Shown piece after piece: positions 1 through 8,866 of a DNA stretch of 34,830 nt. The stretch covers positions 1 to 34,830 of the forward strand of contig JAKIWH010000009.1 of the NCBI GenBank assembly GCA_022750125.1, given 5' to 3'. The notes below the pieces were generated by a model that saw only the letters and a program-made list of their open reading frames with translations, made no database searches and had not been told where the DNA came from. Each line of letters begins with the position of its first letter. Within the stretch, counting starts at the first letter, position 1. This DNA is from Thermoplasmata archaeon. Its GTDB lineage: Archaea; Thermoplasmatota; Thermoplasmata; Lutacidiplasmatales; UBA184. The position numbers and the translations under genes were made by a program.

Positions 1-98
1 AAGGCGCCAGATTCGAGATCTGGTGGTGCGTATGCATCGCGGGAGTTCAAAGGGAACGCGGGACGAGGAGTCCCCTCCGGAAACTCTCCCCCTCAGCG
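1..98 (+). tRNA. 3' part of tRNA-Ser(CGA), truncated by window edge, with a putative intron in the T-loop (about 52-84)
   Basis: Anticodon arm CCAGA-TTCGAGA-TCTGG (7-16 region, anticodon CGA), long variable arm GGTGC-GTAT-GCATC, T-arm 5' strand GGGAG + TTCAAA (41-51). The matching 3' half T+CTCCC appears at 85-90, followed by CCTCAGC+G (91-98) as acceptor 3' strand and discriminator. The 33 nt between would be an intron. Confidence 0.6.
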
Positions 99-328
99 CC
101 TCCCCCGCCGCGACGGTCGTTCTCGAGTTCGAGCTCGTCCGGGGCGGGAGGAGCGAGCTCCGATCGGTGGAGGTGCCGGTCGGCACCTTGTTGCGGGTCG
201 CGCTGCGGTCGATCTCGCAACCGCCCGAGGGGAGCGCGGTGCTCCGGGGCGAACTCCCGATCCCCCTCGACACACCTCTCCGGGTCGCCGAGCGCCTGAC
301 GGTCGTGCCGACCTTCTCCGGTGGCTGA
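23..328 (+). CDS. MoaD/ThiS/SAMP-like ubiquitin-fold protein ending in Gly-Gly (true start unclear)
   Basis: Core TVVLEFELVRGGRSELRSVEVPVGTLL...RLTVVPTFSGG with beta-grasp spacing and terminal GG. Confidence 0.6.
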   Translation: MVRMHRGSSKGTRDEESPPETLPLSASPAATVVLEFELVRGGRSELRSVEVPVGTLLRVALRSISQPPEGSAVLRGELPIPLDTPLRVAERLTVVPTFSGG

Positions 329-413
329 CGTCTAACCGCAGCCCCCGAGCGAAGCGATAAACCCTTATGGCGGGAACAACGGATACTGCTCACGTCGTTG
401 GTGTTGAGCGGGG

Positions 414-1628
414 ATGCCCGGCGAGTGCGCGATCTGTGAGAACCTCCTCGAACCGGAAGCGCCGCACTGCGGGAGCTGCGGCTTTCCCGTCGCCCTTACC
501 TCCGCGGCTGTGATCGCTCTCGGGCGAGACGAGCCCCCCGAGGAGTCCGAGGCTTCCTCCGCGCTCGGCGCGACTCCACCCCACGTCGAGGCCCCCGTCC
601 CACCCGAACGGGCCTCGCTCGAGCGGTTCGCCGAATCGCTTCGAGGGTGGGTCGAGATACTGAAGCAGCTCGGGACCGAAGCCCGGGCGCAAGTGGGCGA
701 GGTGCGCCAGGCGGCGCTTCTCGATGCCGAAGGCCGGAGCGGAGAAGCGCTGCAGCTTATCCGTAACGCCGCCTCCTCGGCAGCCGACCAGGCTGAGGAG
801 TTGTTTACCCGGCGGCTTCTGGAGCTCGAAGAGAGGACGCAAGGGCTATCCGCCCAAGGACTCGACGCGGAGACGCCCGAGACGTTCGTGCGCCTCCGTG
901 CCGAATTCGACGACGGACGGACCCGCGAAGCGGTCCTTACGCTGCGCAGCGAGGACGCTCGCCTCCAGGAGCTCGAGAGCTCCTGGCGCGAGCTCAAGTC
1001 GCTCCTCCTCCAGATCGACGAGCTCCGCGGGAGTGCCCTCTCGATCGGCGAGGAGTCCGCCCGCATCGACGCGGAGCTCACCCAGGTCCGGGAACTTCTC
1101 GCGAGGAGCCGTATCGGTGCGAACGAGATCCAGGAGGCGCACGCCGTCGCCGCACGTCTCCTCCTGTTCTTCCAGGAGGCGCTACCGGCGCAGCTTCAGG
1201 AGCAGCTCGACCGCCGCGCCGACGAACTCGCTCGCTTTGGCGTGGACCATCCCCCTAGCCAGAAGGCTCGCCAGCTTCACGCGGAGTCCTCGCGCCACCT
1301 GAGGCACGGCCGACTCGCCGAGAGCGCGCTCCGCCTGACCGAGCTCAAACGCGCGATCGCCGAGCTCGGGAGCCCGGAGTCGAAGAAGACCGGCCGTCGG
1401 ACCACCGCGCCGGACGAACAGCAGCTCGCCTCGCTCCTGCAGAAGGCCCGGCACCTCGCGAGCCGCGTCCGCCACCTGCCTCCCGGTAGCCCCGTCGCCG
1501 AAGAGGCCGCGACCGAGATCCGCCAGGCGACCGAATCGCTGCGCGACCGGCGCTTGGACGACGCGGAGCAGGCCCTCACGCGGCTTATGCACTCCATCGA
1601 GTTGTTCGAAGCGAAGAAGGGGGCGTAG
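414..1628 (+). CDS. N-terminal zinc ribbon (CAIC..CGSC) plus long alpha-helical/coiled-coil protein
   Basis: ORF MPGECAICENLLEPEAPHCGSCGFPV... followed by heptad-rich Glu/Arg/Leu sequence. Confidence 0.75.
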   Translation: MPGECAICENLLEPEAPHCGSCGFPVALTSAAVIALGRDEPPEESEASSALGATPPHVEAPVPPERASLERFAESLRGWVEILKQLGTEARAQVGEVRQAALLDAEGRSGEALQLIRNAASSAADQAEELFTRRLLELEERTQGLSAQGLDAETPETFVRLRAEFDDGRTREAVLTLRSEDARLQELESSWRELKSLLLQIDELRGSALSIGEESARIDAELTQVRELLARSRIGANEIQEAHAVAARLLLFFQEALPAQLQEQLDRRADELARFGVDHPPSQKARQLHAESSRHLRHGRLAESALRLTELKRAIAELGSPESKKTGRRTTAPDEQQLASLLQKARHLASRVRHLPPGSPVAEEAATEIRQATESLRDRRLDDAEQALTRLMHSIELFEAKKGA

Positions 1629-1629
1629 C

Positions 1630-2616
1630 GTGGGCGACCCGACGTTCGACGACCCGCTCGCAAGCCGTCTTCAGAAGCTCATCCAGCACGGAAACGCGCT
1701 CGTCGCGGAAGGCCTGCCCTTCCCAGCAAAACAGGTGCAGGAGCTCGTCGAGCAGTTCCGATCGCGGGGAGAGGCGGACAAAGCCGAGCAAGCGCTCAAC
1801 CGGGCGGAGCGGCTGCTCGAGCGGGCGAGCTCCGACTGGCTGCTGCTCCGAGAACAGCTGCGGCGGCTCGAGGAGCTCGAGGAGCTCGCGCGCCGGTGTG
1901 GCCTGGACGTGGCGGAACTCGAGAGCCGTCTGGGAAGCCCCCGCGAACTGTTGCGCAAGAGCCGCCTCTCCGAGGGACTCCTCGAGCAGGCGAGCGGGAT
2001 CTGCTCGAAGAGCCTCACCGTCCTCGGCGACCTGCTCCCGAAGTATCTCATTCCCGAGTCGCAGAAGCTCGCCCGGTCCATCCGCTCCGCGCGGGACCGC
2101 GGCGAGGACGTCGCGGATTCGTCGGACCGGCTCGGCCAGTTCGTGCGGACGATGCGGAGCGGCCAGCTCCGGGGCGCGACGCTCGCCTTCCTCGAGCTGC
2201 GCAAGGCCGTTCGCCAGATCCCCAAGGCGCCGACGCTCCCCCTCCCGCCCCAGGACGAGGAGGAGGAGATCCTCCGCGAGGCGCGCAACCTCGCTCGACG
2301 CCTGAACCGCATCAAGACCCGCGCGCGGGACGCTCCGAGCGCCGCCCGTTTGATGAGCGAGGTCCGAGCCGCGCTCTCCGAGGACCGGCGCTTCTCGACG
2401 CCCGAGGAGGAGATCGAGGAGCTCTGGAACGAGGTGGACCGACTGACCCGAGAACGGCTCGAGGCGAAGCAGACGGTCCCGCCGGCCGCGAAAGAGGCAG
2501 AGCTCGACACGACGGATATCCCTCCCGAGCTTCTCGAGGCCGCGAACGAGCCGCTCCCCGAGCTCCAGGAGCGGGCGGCGGCGCGCCGGTCGCGAAAGCC
2601 TATTCGAAACCCTTAA
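1630..2616 (+). CDS. Coiled-coil protein, apparent tandem paralog of the preceding gene without the zinc ribbon
   Basis: GTG start one nt after the upstream stop; helical composition; alignable segment with 414-1628. Confidence 0.7.
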   Translation: MGDPTFDDPLASRLQKLIQHGNALVAEGLPFPAKQVQELVEQFRSRGEADKAEQALNRAERLLERASSDWLLLREQLRRLEELEELARRCGLDVAELESRLGSPRELLRKSRLSEGLLEQASGICSKSLTVLGDLLPKYLIPESQKLARSIRSARDRGEDVADSSDRLGQFVRTMRSGQLRGATLAFLELRKAVRQIPKAPTLPLPPQDEEEEILREARNLARRLNRIKTRARDAPSAARLMSEVRAALSEDRRFSTPEEEIEELWNEVDRLTRERLEAKQTVPPAAKEAELDTTDIPPELLEAANEPLPELQERAAARRSRKPIRNP

Positions 2617-2639
2617 ATACGCATCGAAAATCCTTTATA
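2611..2639 (+). promoter_or_regulatory. Two closely spaced TATA-like boxes (TTAAATA and TTTATATC) upstream of gar1-tfb
   Basis: AT-rich motifs in GC-rich DNA directly upstream of the Gar1 ORF. Confidence 0.55.
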
Positions 2640-2685
2640 TCAGTTGTCTCGCGCGGCCGGCCGGGGGGAATCGGGAGGCCACGCG

Positions 2686-2916
2686 GTGGGCGTGGTGATC
2701 GGGATTTCTCCGAGCGGATTGCTCACCGCGCGCTCTTCCAGCTCCTCGACGGTGCCCGAAGGCAGCGACCTGAGGACCGACGTGGGCGGCGTGCGCGGAC
2801 GGGTGGTCAGGGTGTTCGGGCCGGTCGCCCGACCGTACTACTCGATCCGGCTGGCACGCCCACTCCCGCTCCCAGACGCGGCCCGCATCGTTGGGGCCGC
2901 GGTCGTGCGAGGCTAG
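2686..2916 (+). CDS. gar1: H/ACA RNP protein Gar1 (start may be TTG at 2644 instead)
   Basis: [17 protein letters not shown]...[27 protein letters not shown] matches the Gar1 fold; adjacent to tfb as commonly seen in archaea. Confidence 0.75.
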   Translation: MGVVIGISPSGLLTARSSSSSTVPEGSDLRTDVGGVRGRVVRVFGPVARPYYSIRLARPLPLPDAARIVGAAVVRG

Positions 2917-2921
2917 GCTTT

Positions 2922-3890
2922 ATGGCAGGCGAGGAAGGAACGGGAAACGCGCCCCGCGGACCGGAACCCCCTGTCGAGGCGGCGGTGCCGACCCGCTGCT
3001 CGAACTGTGCATCTACCCATCTCACCCGCGATTACGAGCGCGGCGAGCTCGTCTGCGACGAGTGCGGGCTTGTGCTCGAGGAGGCGATGATCGACCAGGG
3101 CCCCGAGTGGCGGGCCTTCGACGCGGAGCAAGGCGAGAAGCGTACCCGTACGGGTGCACCTACGACCCTCACGATCCACGACAAGGGACTCTCGACCGAG
3201 ATCGGCTGGAAGAACAAGGACCCGTACGGGAAATCCATCCCGACCCGGAACCGGGCTCAGCTCTACCGACTGCGCAAGTGGCAGCGGCGGATACGGGTGA
3301 GCAACGCTACCGAGCGGAACCTGGCCTTCGCGCTCGCGGAGCTCGACCGTATCGCGAGCTCGATGGCGCTTCCCCGCAACGTCCGGGAGACGGCGGCGAT
3401 GATCTACCGAAGGGCCGTCGGAAGGAACCTCATCCGCGGCCGGTCGATCGAAGGTGTCGTTGCGGCTTCGCTCTACGGCAGCTGCCGGCAATGCAACGTA
3501 CCTCGCACTCTCGACGAGATCGCGAGCAAGTCCCGTATCGGGCGGAAGGAGATTGGCCGTACCTACCGGTTCATGACCCGCGAGCTCAAGCTCAAGCTCA
3601 TGCCCACCCGTCCGCAGGATTACATCCAGCGGTTCTGCTCCGAGCTCAAGCTCAAGGGTGAGGTCCAGACCCGCGCGAACGAGATCCTCAAGGAAGCGAC
3701 CGAACGGGAGCTCACGAGCGGTCGCGGTCCGACCGGGGTCGCCGCCGCCGCGATCTACATCTCTTCCGTGCAGTGCGGCGAGCGCCGCACCCAGCGGGAG
3801 GTCGCCGAGGTGGCGGGCGTCACCGAGGTCACGATCCGTAACCGCTACAAGGAGCTCACGGAGAAACTCAACCTCCGGGTCATCCTCTAA
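2922..3890 (+). CDS. tfb: Transcription initiation factor TFB
   Basis: Zn ribbon [25 protein letters not shown]-reader/linker, two cyclin repeats. Confidence 0.95.
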   Translation: MAGEEGTGNAPRGPEPPVEAAVPTRCSNCASTHLTRDYERGELVCDECGLVLEEAMIDQGPEWRAFDAEQGEKRTRTGAPTTLTIHDKGLSTEIGWKNKDPYGKSIPTRNRAQLYRLRKWQRRIRVSNATERNLAFALAELDRIASSMALPRNVRETAAMIYRRAVGRNLIRGRSIEGVVAASLYGSCRQCNVPRTLDEIASKSRIGRKEIGRTYRFMTRELKLKLMPTRPQDYIQRFCSELKLKGEVQTRANEILKEATERELTSGRGPTGVAAAAIYISSVQCGERRTQREVAEVAGVTEVTIRNRYKELTEKLNLRVIL

Positions 3891-3910
3891 ACCGACGGAG
3901 GGCCTTCCGG

Positions 3911-5365
3911 GTGGAGGAGCTACTCGAGACCGCGCTCGCGGCGGCGCTCACGAACGGCATCGTTGCCGCGGACGCACGCATCGTCGCTCCCGCCCGAGCG
4001 GAGTACCTCTCGGTACGGGACGGCGTGCCGACCGCCCTCACGTCGACGACCGGCTCCGGTCTCGGGGTCCGGGTCCGCACCGAACGCGCCTGGGGTTTTG
4101 CCACCGTAGGGGAGCTCACCCCGTCCGCGGCCCGGGAGACGGCCCGAACGGCGGCGAAGCTCGCACGCGCCGCGGGGCGCACGACGCGGGAGCCGCTCCG
4201 CCTCACGCGGGACGTGGGCCCGAGCTCTGGGCGGTACGCGAGTTCGCTGAGGCTCGACCCGTTCGAGGTCGGCCGCGAAGAGAAGCTCGCGTTGCTCACC
4301 GAGGCCGAGCGGGGGCTGCACGTCCATCGCTCGGTGAAGAGCGGGGAGGCGAGCTTCCGCGCGTGGACCGAGAAGAAATGGTTCCGTTCCTCCGAGGGGA
4401 GCGCGTATGCGAGCGAGATCACCCACGTGGGCGCGGGCGTGACCGCGACCGCGATCCGCGGGAGCGAGGTACAGCGACGGAGTGCGCCCACCTCGTTCGG
4501 GGGCGACTTCGGCCAGGCCGGCTGGGAGTTCGTCCGGGCACTCGACCTCGTCAGCCGCGCGGACGCGGTGGGGCGGGAGGCGGTCGCGCTCCTCGACGCC
4601 CCCGCGCCTCCCGAGGGACCTACGACCCTCGTGCTCGGGTCCGATCAGCTCGCGCTCCAGGTGCACGAGTCGATCGGGCACGCCACCGAGGCGGACCGGA
4701 TCCTCGCCTACGAGGCGGGGTACGCGGGGACAAGCTGGGTGCGTACGGAGGACGTGGGCCAGCTGAAGTACGGCAGCCCGCAGCTCGAGATCGTAGCGGA
4801 CGCCACCGTGCCCGGCGGGCTCGGGAGCTTCGGGTTCGACGACGAGGGGCTGCCGGCCCGCCGCGTCCCGATCGTCCATGAGGGGATCCTCGTCGGTCTC
4901 CTCTCCTCTCGGGAGAGTGCGGCCCGTCTCTCGCTCGGTGCGAGCGGAGCTGCGATGCGGGCCGAAGGGTTTCATCGCACACCGCTCGTCCGAATGACGA
5001 ACGTCAACCTGAGCCCCGGCGACCACTCCCTCTCCGAGCTCCTCGAGGGGGTCAACGAGGGAATCTACCTCGAAACGAACCGTTCCTGGTCGATCGACGA
5101 CAAGCGGCTCAACTTCCAGTTCGGCACGGAGTTCGGCCGGAGAATCGTGGACGGGGAGCTAGGTCCGCTCGTCCGGAACCCGATCTACGGCGGGATGACG
5201 CCGACCTTCTGGGGCTCGATGGACGCCGTAGGGGATCCGAGCACGTGGCACCTCTGGGGCGTCCCGAACTGCGGCAAGGGCCAACCCGGTCAGATCGGCC
5301 GGGTCGGCCACGGCGCGCCGGTGGCGCGCTTTCGCAACGTGCGGGTCTGGGGGGCGGGACGATGA
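3911..5365 (+). CDS. tldD: TldD family metalloprotease
   Basis: HESIGHATEADR motif; GTG start; overlaps the next gene by ATGA. Confidence 0.9.
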   Translation: MEELLETALAAALTNGIVAADARIVAPARAEYLSVRDGVPTALTSTTGSGLGVRVRTERAWGFATVGELTPSAARETARTAAKLARAAGRTTREPLRLTRDVGPSSGRYASSLRLDPFEVGREEKLALLTEAERGLHVHRSVKSGEASFRAWTEKKWFRSSEGSAYASEITHVGAGVTATAIRGSEVQRRSAPTSFGGDFGQAGWEFVRALDLVSRADAVGREAVALLDAPAPPEGPTTLVLGSDQLALQVHESIGHATEADRILAYEAGYAGTSWVRTEDVGQLKYGSPQLEIVADATVPGGLGSFGFDDEGLPARRVPIVHEGILVGLLSSRESAARLSLGASGAAMRAEGFHRTPLVRMTNVNLSPGDHSLSELLEGVNEGIYLETNRSWSIDDKRLNFQFGTEFGRRIVDGELGPLVRNPIYGGMTPTFWGSMDAVGDPSTWHLWGVPNCGKGQPGQIGRVGHGAPVARFRNVRVWGAGR

Positions 5366-6738
5366 TCCCGGCCTCGGAGGCACGCACGATCCTGGACAGG
5401 CTCTTCGACCGGCTGCCGGCGAACGCGACCGCCGACGCGCGGCTCTACTCTTCCGGTTGGGGCACGATGCGGTTCGCTGTCGGCAGGATCCATCAACCCC
5501 ACGCGGAGAAGCTTCGCGGCGCGTCGCTGCGCGTCGTCCTCGACAAGAAGGTAGCGACGGCCACGAGCGGCGACCTCACCCCCGCCGGACTCCGGGCTCT
5601 CGCCGAAGATGCCCTTGCCCTCGCGCGCGCAGCGCCCGAGGACCCGAAGTTTCCCCAGTTCCCCGGCGGGAGCCGATCGAGCACGATCGACTTTTCCGCC
5701 GCAACGGCGAGTCTTCCGATCGATCGTCAGGCGCGTATCGCGGAGAACATTCTCGCCGGAGCATCCTCTCCAGATTTTCCTGTGAGAGTAGCGGGCGTGC
5801 TCTCGACCGGCTACGAACAGTGGCACGTGGGCAACACTTCGGGCAGGTTCACCTCGACGCGGCGTTCGATCGTCGGCGCGAACGTGCTCGTCGAGCGGCT
5901 CGACCTCGACCCGCCCGGCTCCGGTTGGTCGGAGCGCGCGGTGTGGGATCATCGCGCCCTCGACGGTGAGGCGCTCGGCCGGGAAGCCGCCGACCGGGTC
6001 CCCCGGGTCCGGCCCGGCACCGCGAAGCCGGGCAAGTACCGCGTTCTTCTCGACGGCCCCGCCTCCGCGAAGCTCGTGGGGGAGCTAGCGTACCTCGGGT
6101 TCGGCGGACGAGGGTGGGAGGAGGGCTGGAGCTGCCTGCGAGGACGCATGGGCAAGCGTGCGGTCGCCCCCATCCTCAGCATCCGGGACGATGCGACCTC
6201 GCCGCTCTCGCTGCCGCAGGGAATCGACTTCGAAGGCACCGCGAAGCGGCGGACCCCGCTCCTCGACGGTGGTGTGGTCCGCGGGCCCGTGACCGACCTG
6301 CGGAGCGCGTCCCGGCTCGGTCGACCGCTCACGGGCCACGCACCGAGCCCGGAGGCGCCGGGGGGCGAGTACGGGGCGATCCCGACCCAGCTCATCCTGA
6401 CCTCGACCGACCAGGGGAGTTGGGAGGAGCTCGTGAAGGAGGTCCGGACCGGACTTCTCGTTACGCGGTTCCACTACGTCCGGACCGTCCACGCTGGCCG
6501 CTCCATCATCACCGGCATGACCCGCGACGGTACCTACCGCATCGAGCGCGGCGAGGTGACCGAACCGGTCGTGAACCTCCGGTTCACCCAGAGTGTCCTC
6601 GGTGCGCTTTCCACCGCCCTCCTCGTCGGGAAAGCTCGCCGGTGCTACACGGGGGAGGACGACCGCGGAAACAGCTCCGTGAGCGCGGGGCCGCTCGCGC
6701 TGGGCGATTTCCGGTTCACCTCCGCCACCGTCTTCTAA
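5362..6738 (+). CDS. tldE: TldE/PmbA family protein
   Basis: PmbA-like C-terminus; ATGA overlap with tldD. Confidence 0.85.
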   Translation: MIPASEARTILDRLFDRLPANATADARLYSSGWGTMRFAVGRIHQPHAEKLRGASLRVVLDKKVATATSGDLTPAGLRALAEDALALARAAPEDPKFPQFPGGSRSSTIDFSAATASLPIDRQARIAENILAGASSPDFPVRVAGVLSTGYEQWHVGNTSGRFTSTRRSIVGANVLVERLDLDPPGSGWSERAVWDHRALDGEALGREAADRVPRVRPGTAKPGKYRVLLDGPASAKLVGELAYLGFGGRGWEEGWSCLRGRMGKRAVAPILSIRDDATSPLSLPQGIDFEGTAKRRTPLLDGGVVRGPVTDLRSASRLGRPLTGHAPSPEAPGGEYGAIPTQLILTSTDQGSWEELVKEVRTGLLVTRFHYVRTVHAGRSIITGMTRDGTYRIERGEVTEPVVNLRFTQSVLGALSTALLVGKARRCYTGEDDRGNSSVSAGPLALGDFRFTSATVF

Positions 6739-6759
6739 GCGCGGCTCGCTAGGGTCCCC

Positions 6760-7392
6760 ATGCCCCGGCGTCTTGCGCTCGCCCTGCTCGTCTCGGGAGA
6801 GGGGACGCTGCTCGAGGCGCTCGCGGAGGATGCCCAGAGCGGGCGGCTGCCCGCCCGGATCGTCATTGTCGTCGCGGACCGACCGCACGTCCGGGCGATC
6901 GAGCGCGCACGCCAACGCGGCTTCCCGACCGAAGTGCTCCCGTTGCGCGGCGCCTCCGAGGAGCGCTGGTCCGCGGCGCTCGACGCGCTCCTCCGCGCCC
7001 AGGGAGCCGAGCTCTGCCTGCTCGCGGGTTTCCTGTCGCTCCTGCCGGCTCCGTTCCTCCAGAAGTGGAAAGGCCGCGTTCTCAACGTCCACCCTTCGCT
7101 TCTCCCGAAGCACGGCGGCCGAGGGATGTACGGACTCCGCGTCCATGCGGCGGTCCTCGCAGCAGGGGAGGCCCGCACAGGCGCCACGGTCCACCTCGTG
7201 ACCGAAGCGCTGGATGCCGGGCCTATTCTCGCGCAGAAAGAGATCCCCGTCGAGATGGGGGAGACGCCCGACCGGCTGCGCGAGCGCGTTCGCTCCGTGG
7301 AGGTGGAGGCGTTGACGGAGGTGCTGCGACGCTTAGCGGAAGGTCGGATCGTGTTGCCCATCCCCCCGGACACTCCTCGGATCTCCGAGTGA
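6760..7392 (+). CDS. purN: Phosphoribosylglycinamide formyltransferase
   Basis: LLAGFLSLLP..., VLNVHPSLLPKHGGRGMYG, TGATVHLVTEALDAGPILAQ. Confidence 0.9.
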   Translation: MPRRLALALLVSGEGTLLEALAEDAQSGRLPARIVIVVADRPHVRAIERARQRGFPTEVLPLRGASEERWSAALDALLRAQGAELCLLAGFLSLLPAPFLQKWKGRVLNVHPSLLPKHGGRGMYGLRVHAAVLAAGEARTGATVHLVTEALDAGPILAQKEIPVEMGETPDRLRERVRSVEVEALTEVLRRLAEGRIVLPIPPDTPRISE

Positions 7393-7440
7393 CGCGTCTC
7401 TGCTTCCGGGGCGCATCTCCGCGGGGCGACCGGTTCGACC

Positions 7441-7875
7441 CTAGGCCGACGGGGAACGGGCCGGCGCTCGGCCGGGAGTGGGGCGGAGCGCCGAGAGAGG
7501 GGTCGGGCGGGATGGGAGCTCGAAATCGAGCAGGTGCCGGCTCGTCTTCGGCGGAAACGGTCGGCCCTCGGTCGCGCGCTGCACCACCTCGGCCTTGCTG
7601 AGCGCGGGACCCTCCCCCCAGCGGGCGAGGCGGATCCTCGGGTCCCGGTAGTCGAAGAGCCAGGCGGGGATACGCTCGGCCCCGAGCGCGCGCAGGGCCG
7701 CAAACCGATGATGGCCGTTCAGGATGACCCACGAGCCGCGGTCGACCCAGATGGGCTCGATGAGCTCACCAGTTCTCTCGAGCTCTTGGATGAGCTTCGC
7801 GACATCCTCGTCCGAGATCTCCTCGTGGATCCGGAGCCGCACGAGCTCGACGAGCTCGAACTTCGGCTCCGTCAT
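7441..7875 (-). CDS. ParB/sulfiredoxin-fold protein, SerK-like (free serine kinase family)
   Basis: VELVRLRIHEEISDEDVAKLIQELERTGELIEPIWVDRGSWVILNGHHRFAALRALG...PFPPKTSRH, resembling archaeal SerK. Confidence 0.7.
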   Translation of the reverse strand: MTEPKFELVELVRLRIHEEISDEDVAKLIQELERTGELIEPIWVDRGSWVILNGHHRFAALRALGAERIPAWLFDYRDPRIRLARWGEGPALSKAEVVQRATEGRPFPPKTSRHLLDFELPSRPTPLSALRPTPGRAPARSPSA

Positions 7876-8864
7876 GCCGCTCGACTCCCGCTGGGCGAAC
7901 GGGCCCGCGTGAGCGTGCGGCGCACGAACACCTCGGTCATACGTCGACGGTAATCGGGGGGGAGGAACGTGTTGTGGACCGGCCGGACCCTTCTCGTCAC
8001 TGCCTCCGCGACGGTCCTGACCTTGGCGTCGGTCAGAGCGGCCCCCGCGAGCGGGTCAGTGTCGGCGTCGAATCGGCGCGGGTAGGTCTCGAGCCCGCCG
8101 ATCGCGAGCCGGACCTTCTCGGGGGACTCCTCCGCTCCCCACACGGCGGCCGCGACGCCGAGCTCGGGAAAATCGAACGAGGGGCGGACGCGGAGCTTCG
8201 AGTACGCTGCGCGCGCACGACGGGCATGCGCGGGAAAGTGGACGGCTACGACGATCTCTCCCGGGACGAGGGAGAGACGGAGGATCCCGTCGCCCGCGGC
8301 GTTGTAGAGATGCTCGACCGGCATCCGGCGCCTCCCCGACGGACCGGCGACCTCGACCTCCGCTTCGACCGCCGCGAGCGCCGGCGCGAGGTCCCCCGAG
8401 AAGGTGGCGTAGCACCGCTCCTTTTGCGGAACGACGTGGCAACGGTCCCCGTCCGCCTTGAGACAGAAGCCGAGGCTCTGTCGCCATGGGTAGGTCTGGT
8501 TGAAGAAGAAGCAGCGAGTTTCGAGGAGCAGGTTCCCCCCCACCGTTCCGCTCGCCCGCACGAGCGGGGTCGCCACCTCGCGGACCGCCTCGGCGACACC
8601 GGGGTAGGCGGCTCCGAACTCTCGATGCTCTTCGAGCTCCGCTAGCCGCGTCATCGCCCCGATCCTATCCGCGCTCACGCCCCGGAGCTCCGAGACCCTC
8701 TCGAGGGAGATCAGGTGGGGTCGAAGGTTGATGTGCATCTTGTAGTTCGGAAGCAGGTCGGTGCCGCCGGCGAGGTAGTCGAACTTCCCGCTCAGGGATC
8801 CCGCGAGCTCGAGCGCCTCCTCCACCGTCGTCGGCTCGTGAAGCTCGAACGGGTCGAGGTGCAT
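7872..8864 (-). CDS. Molybdenum hydroxylase FAD-binding subunit, 4-hydroxybenzoyl-CoA reductase beta-like with Cys-rich insert
   Basis: YLAGGTDLLPNYK; ASGTVGGNLLLETRCFFFNQTYPWRQSLGFCLKADGDRCHVVPQKERCYA. Confidence 0.85.
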   Translation of the reverse strand: MHLDPFELHEPTTVEEALELAGSLSGKFDYLAGGTDLLPNYKMHINLRPHLISLERVSELRGVSADRIGAMTRLAELEEHREFGAAYPGVAEAVREVATPLVRASGTVGGNLLLETRCFFFNQTYPWRQSLGFCLKADGDRCHVVPQKERCYATFSGDLAPALAAVEAEVEVAGPSGRRRMPVEHLYNAAGDGILRLSLVPGEIVVAVHFPAHARRARAAYSKLRVRPSFDFPELGVAAAVWGAEESPEKVRLAIGGLETYPRRFDADTDPLAGAALTDAKVRTVAEAVTRRVRPVHNTFLPPDYRRRMTEVFVRRTLTRARSPSGSRAA

Positions 8865-8866
8865 CG

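Noticed and set aside
1896-2921. N-terminal extension of the TFB ORF (from 1896)
   Set aside because: Open only by GC bias; overlaps the coiled-coil and Gar1 genes. TFB begins at ATG 2922.
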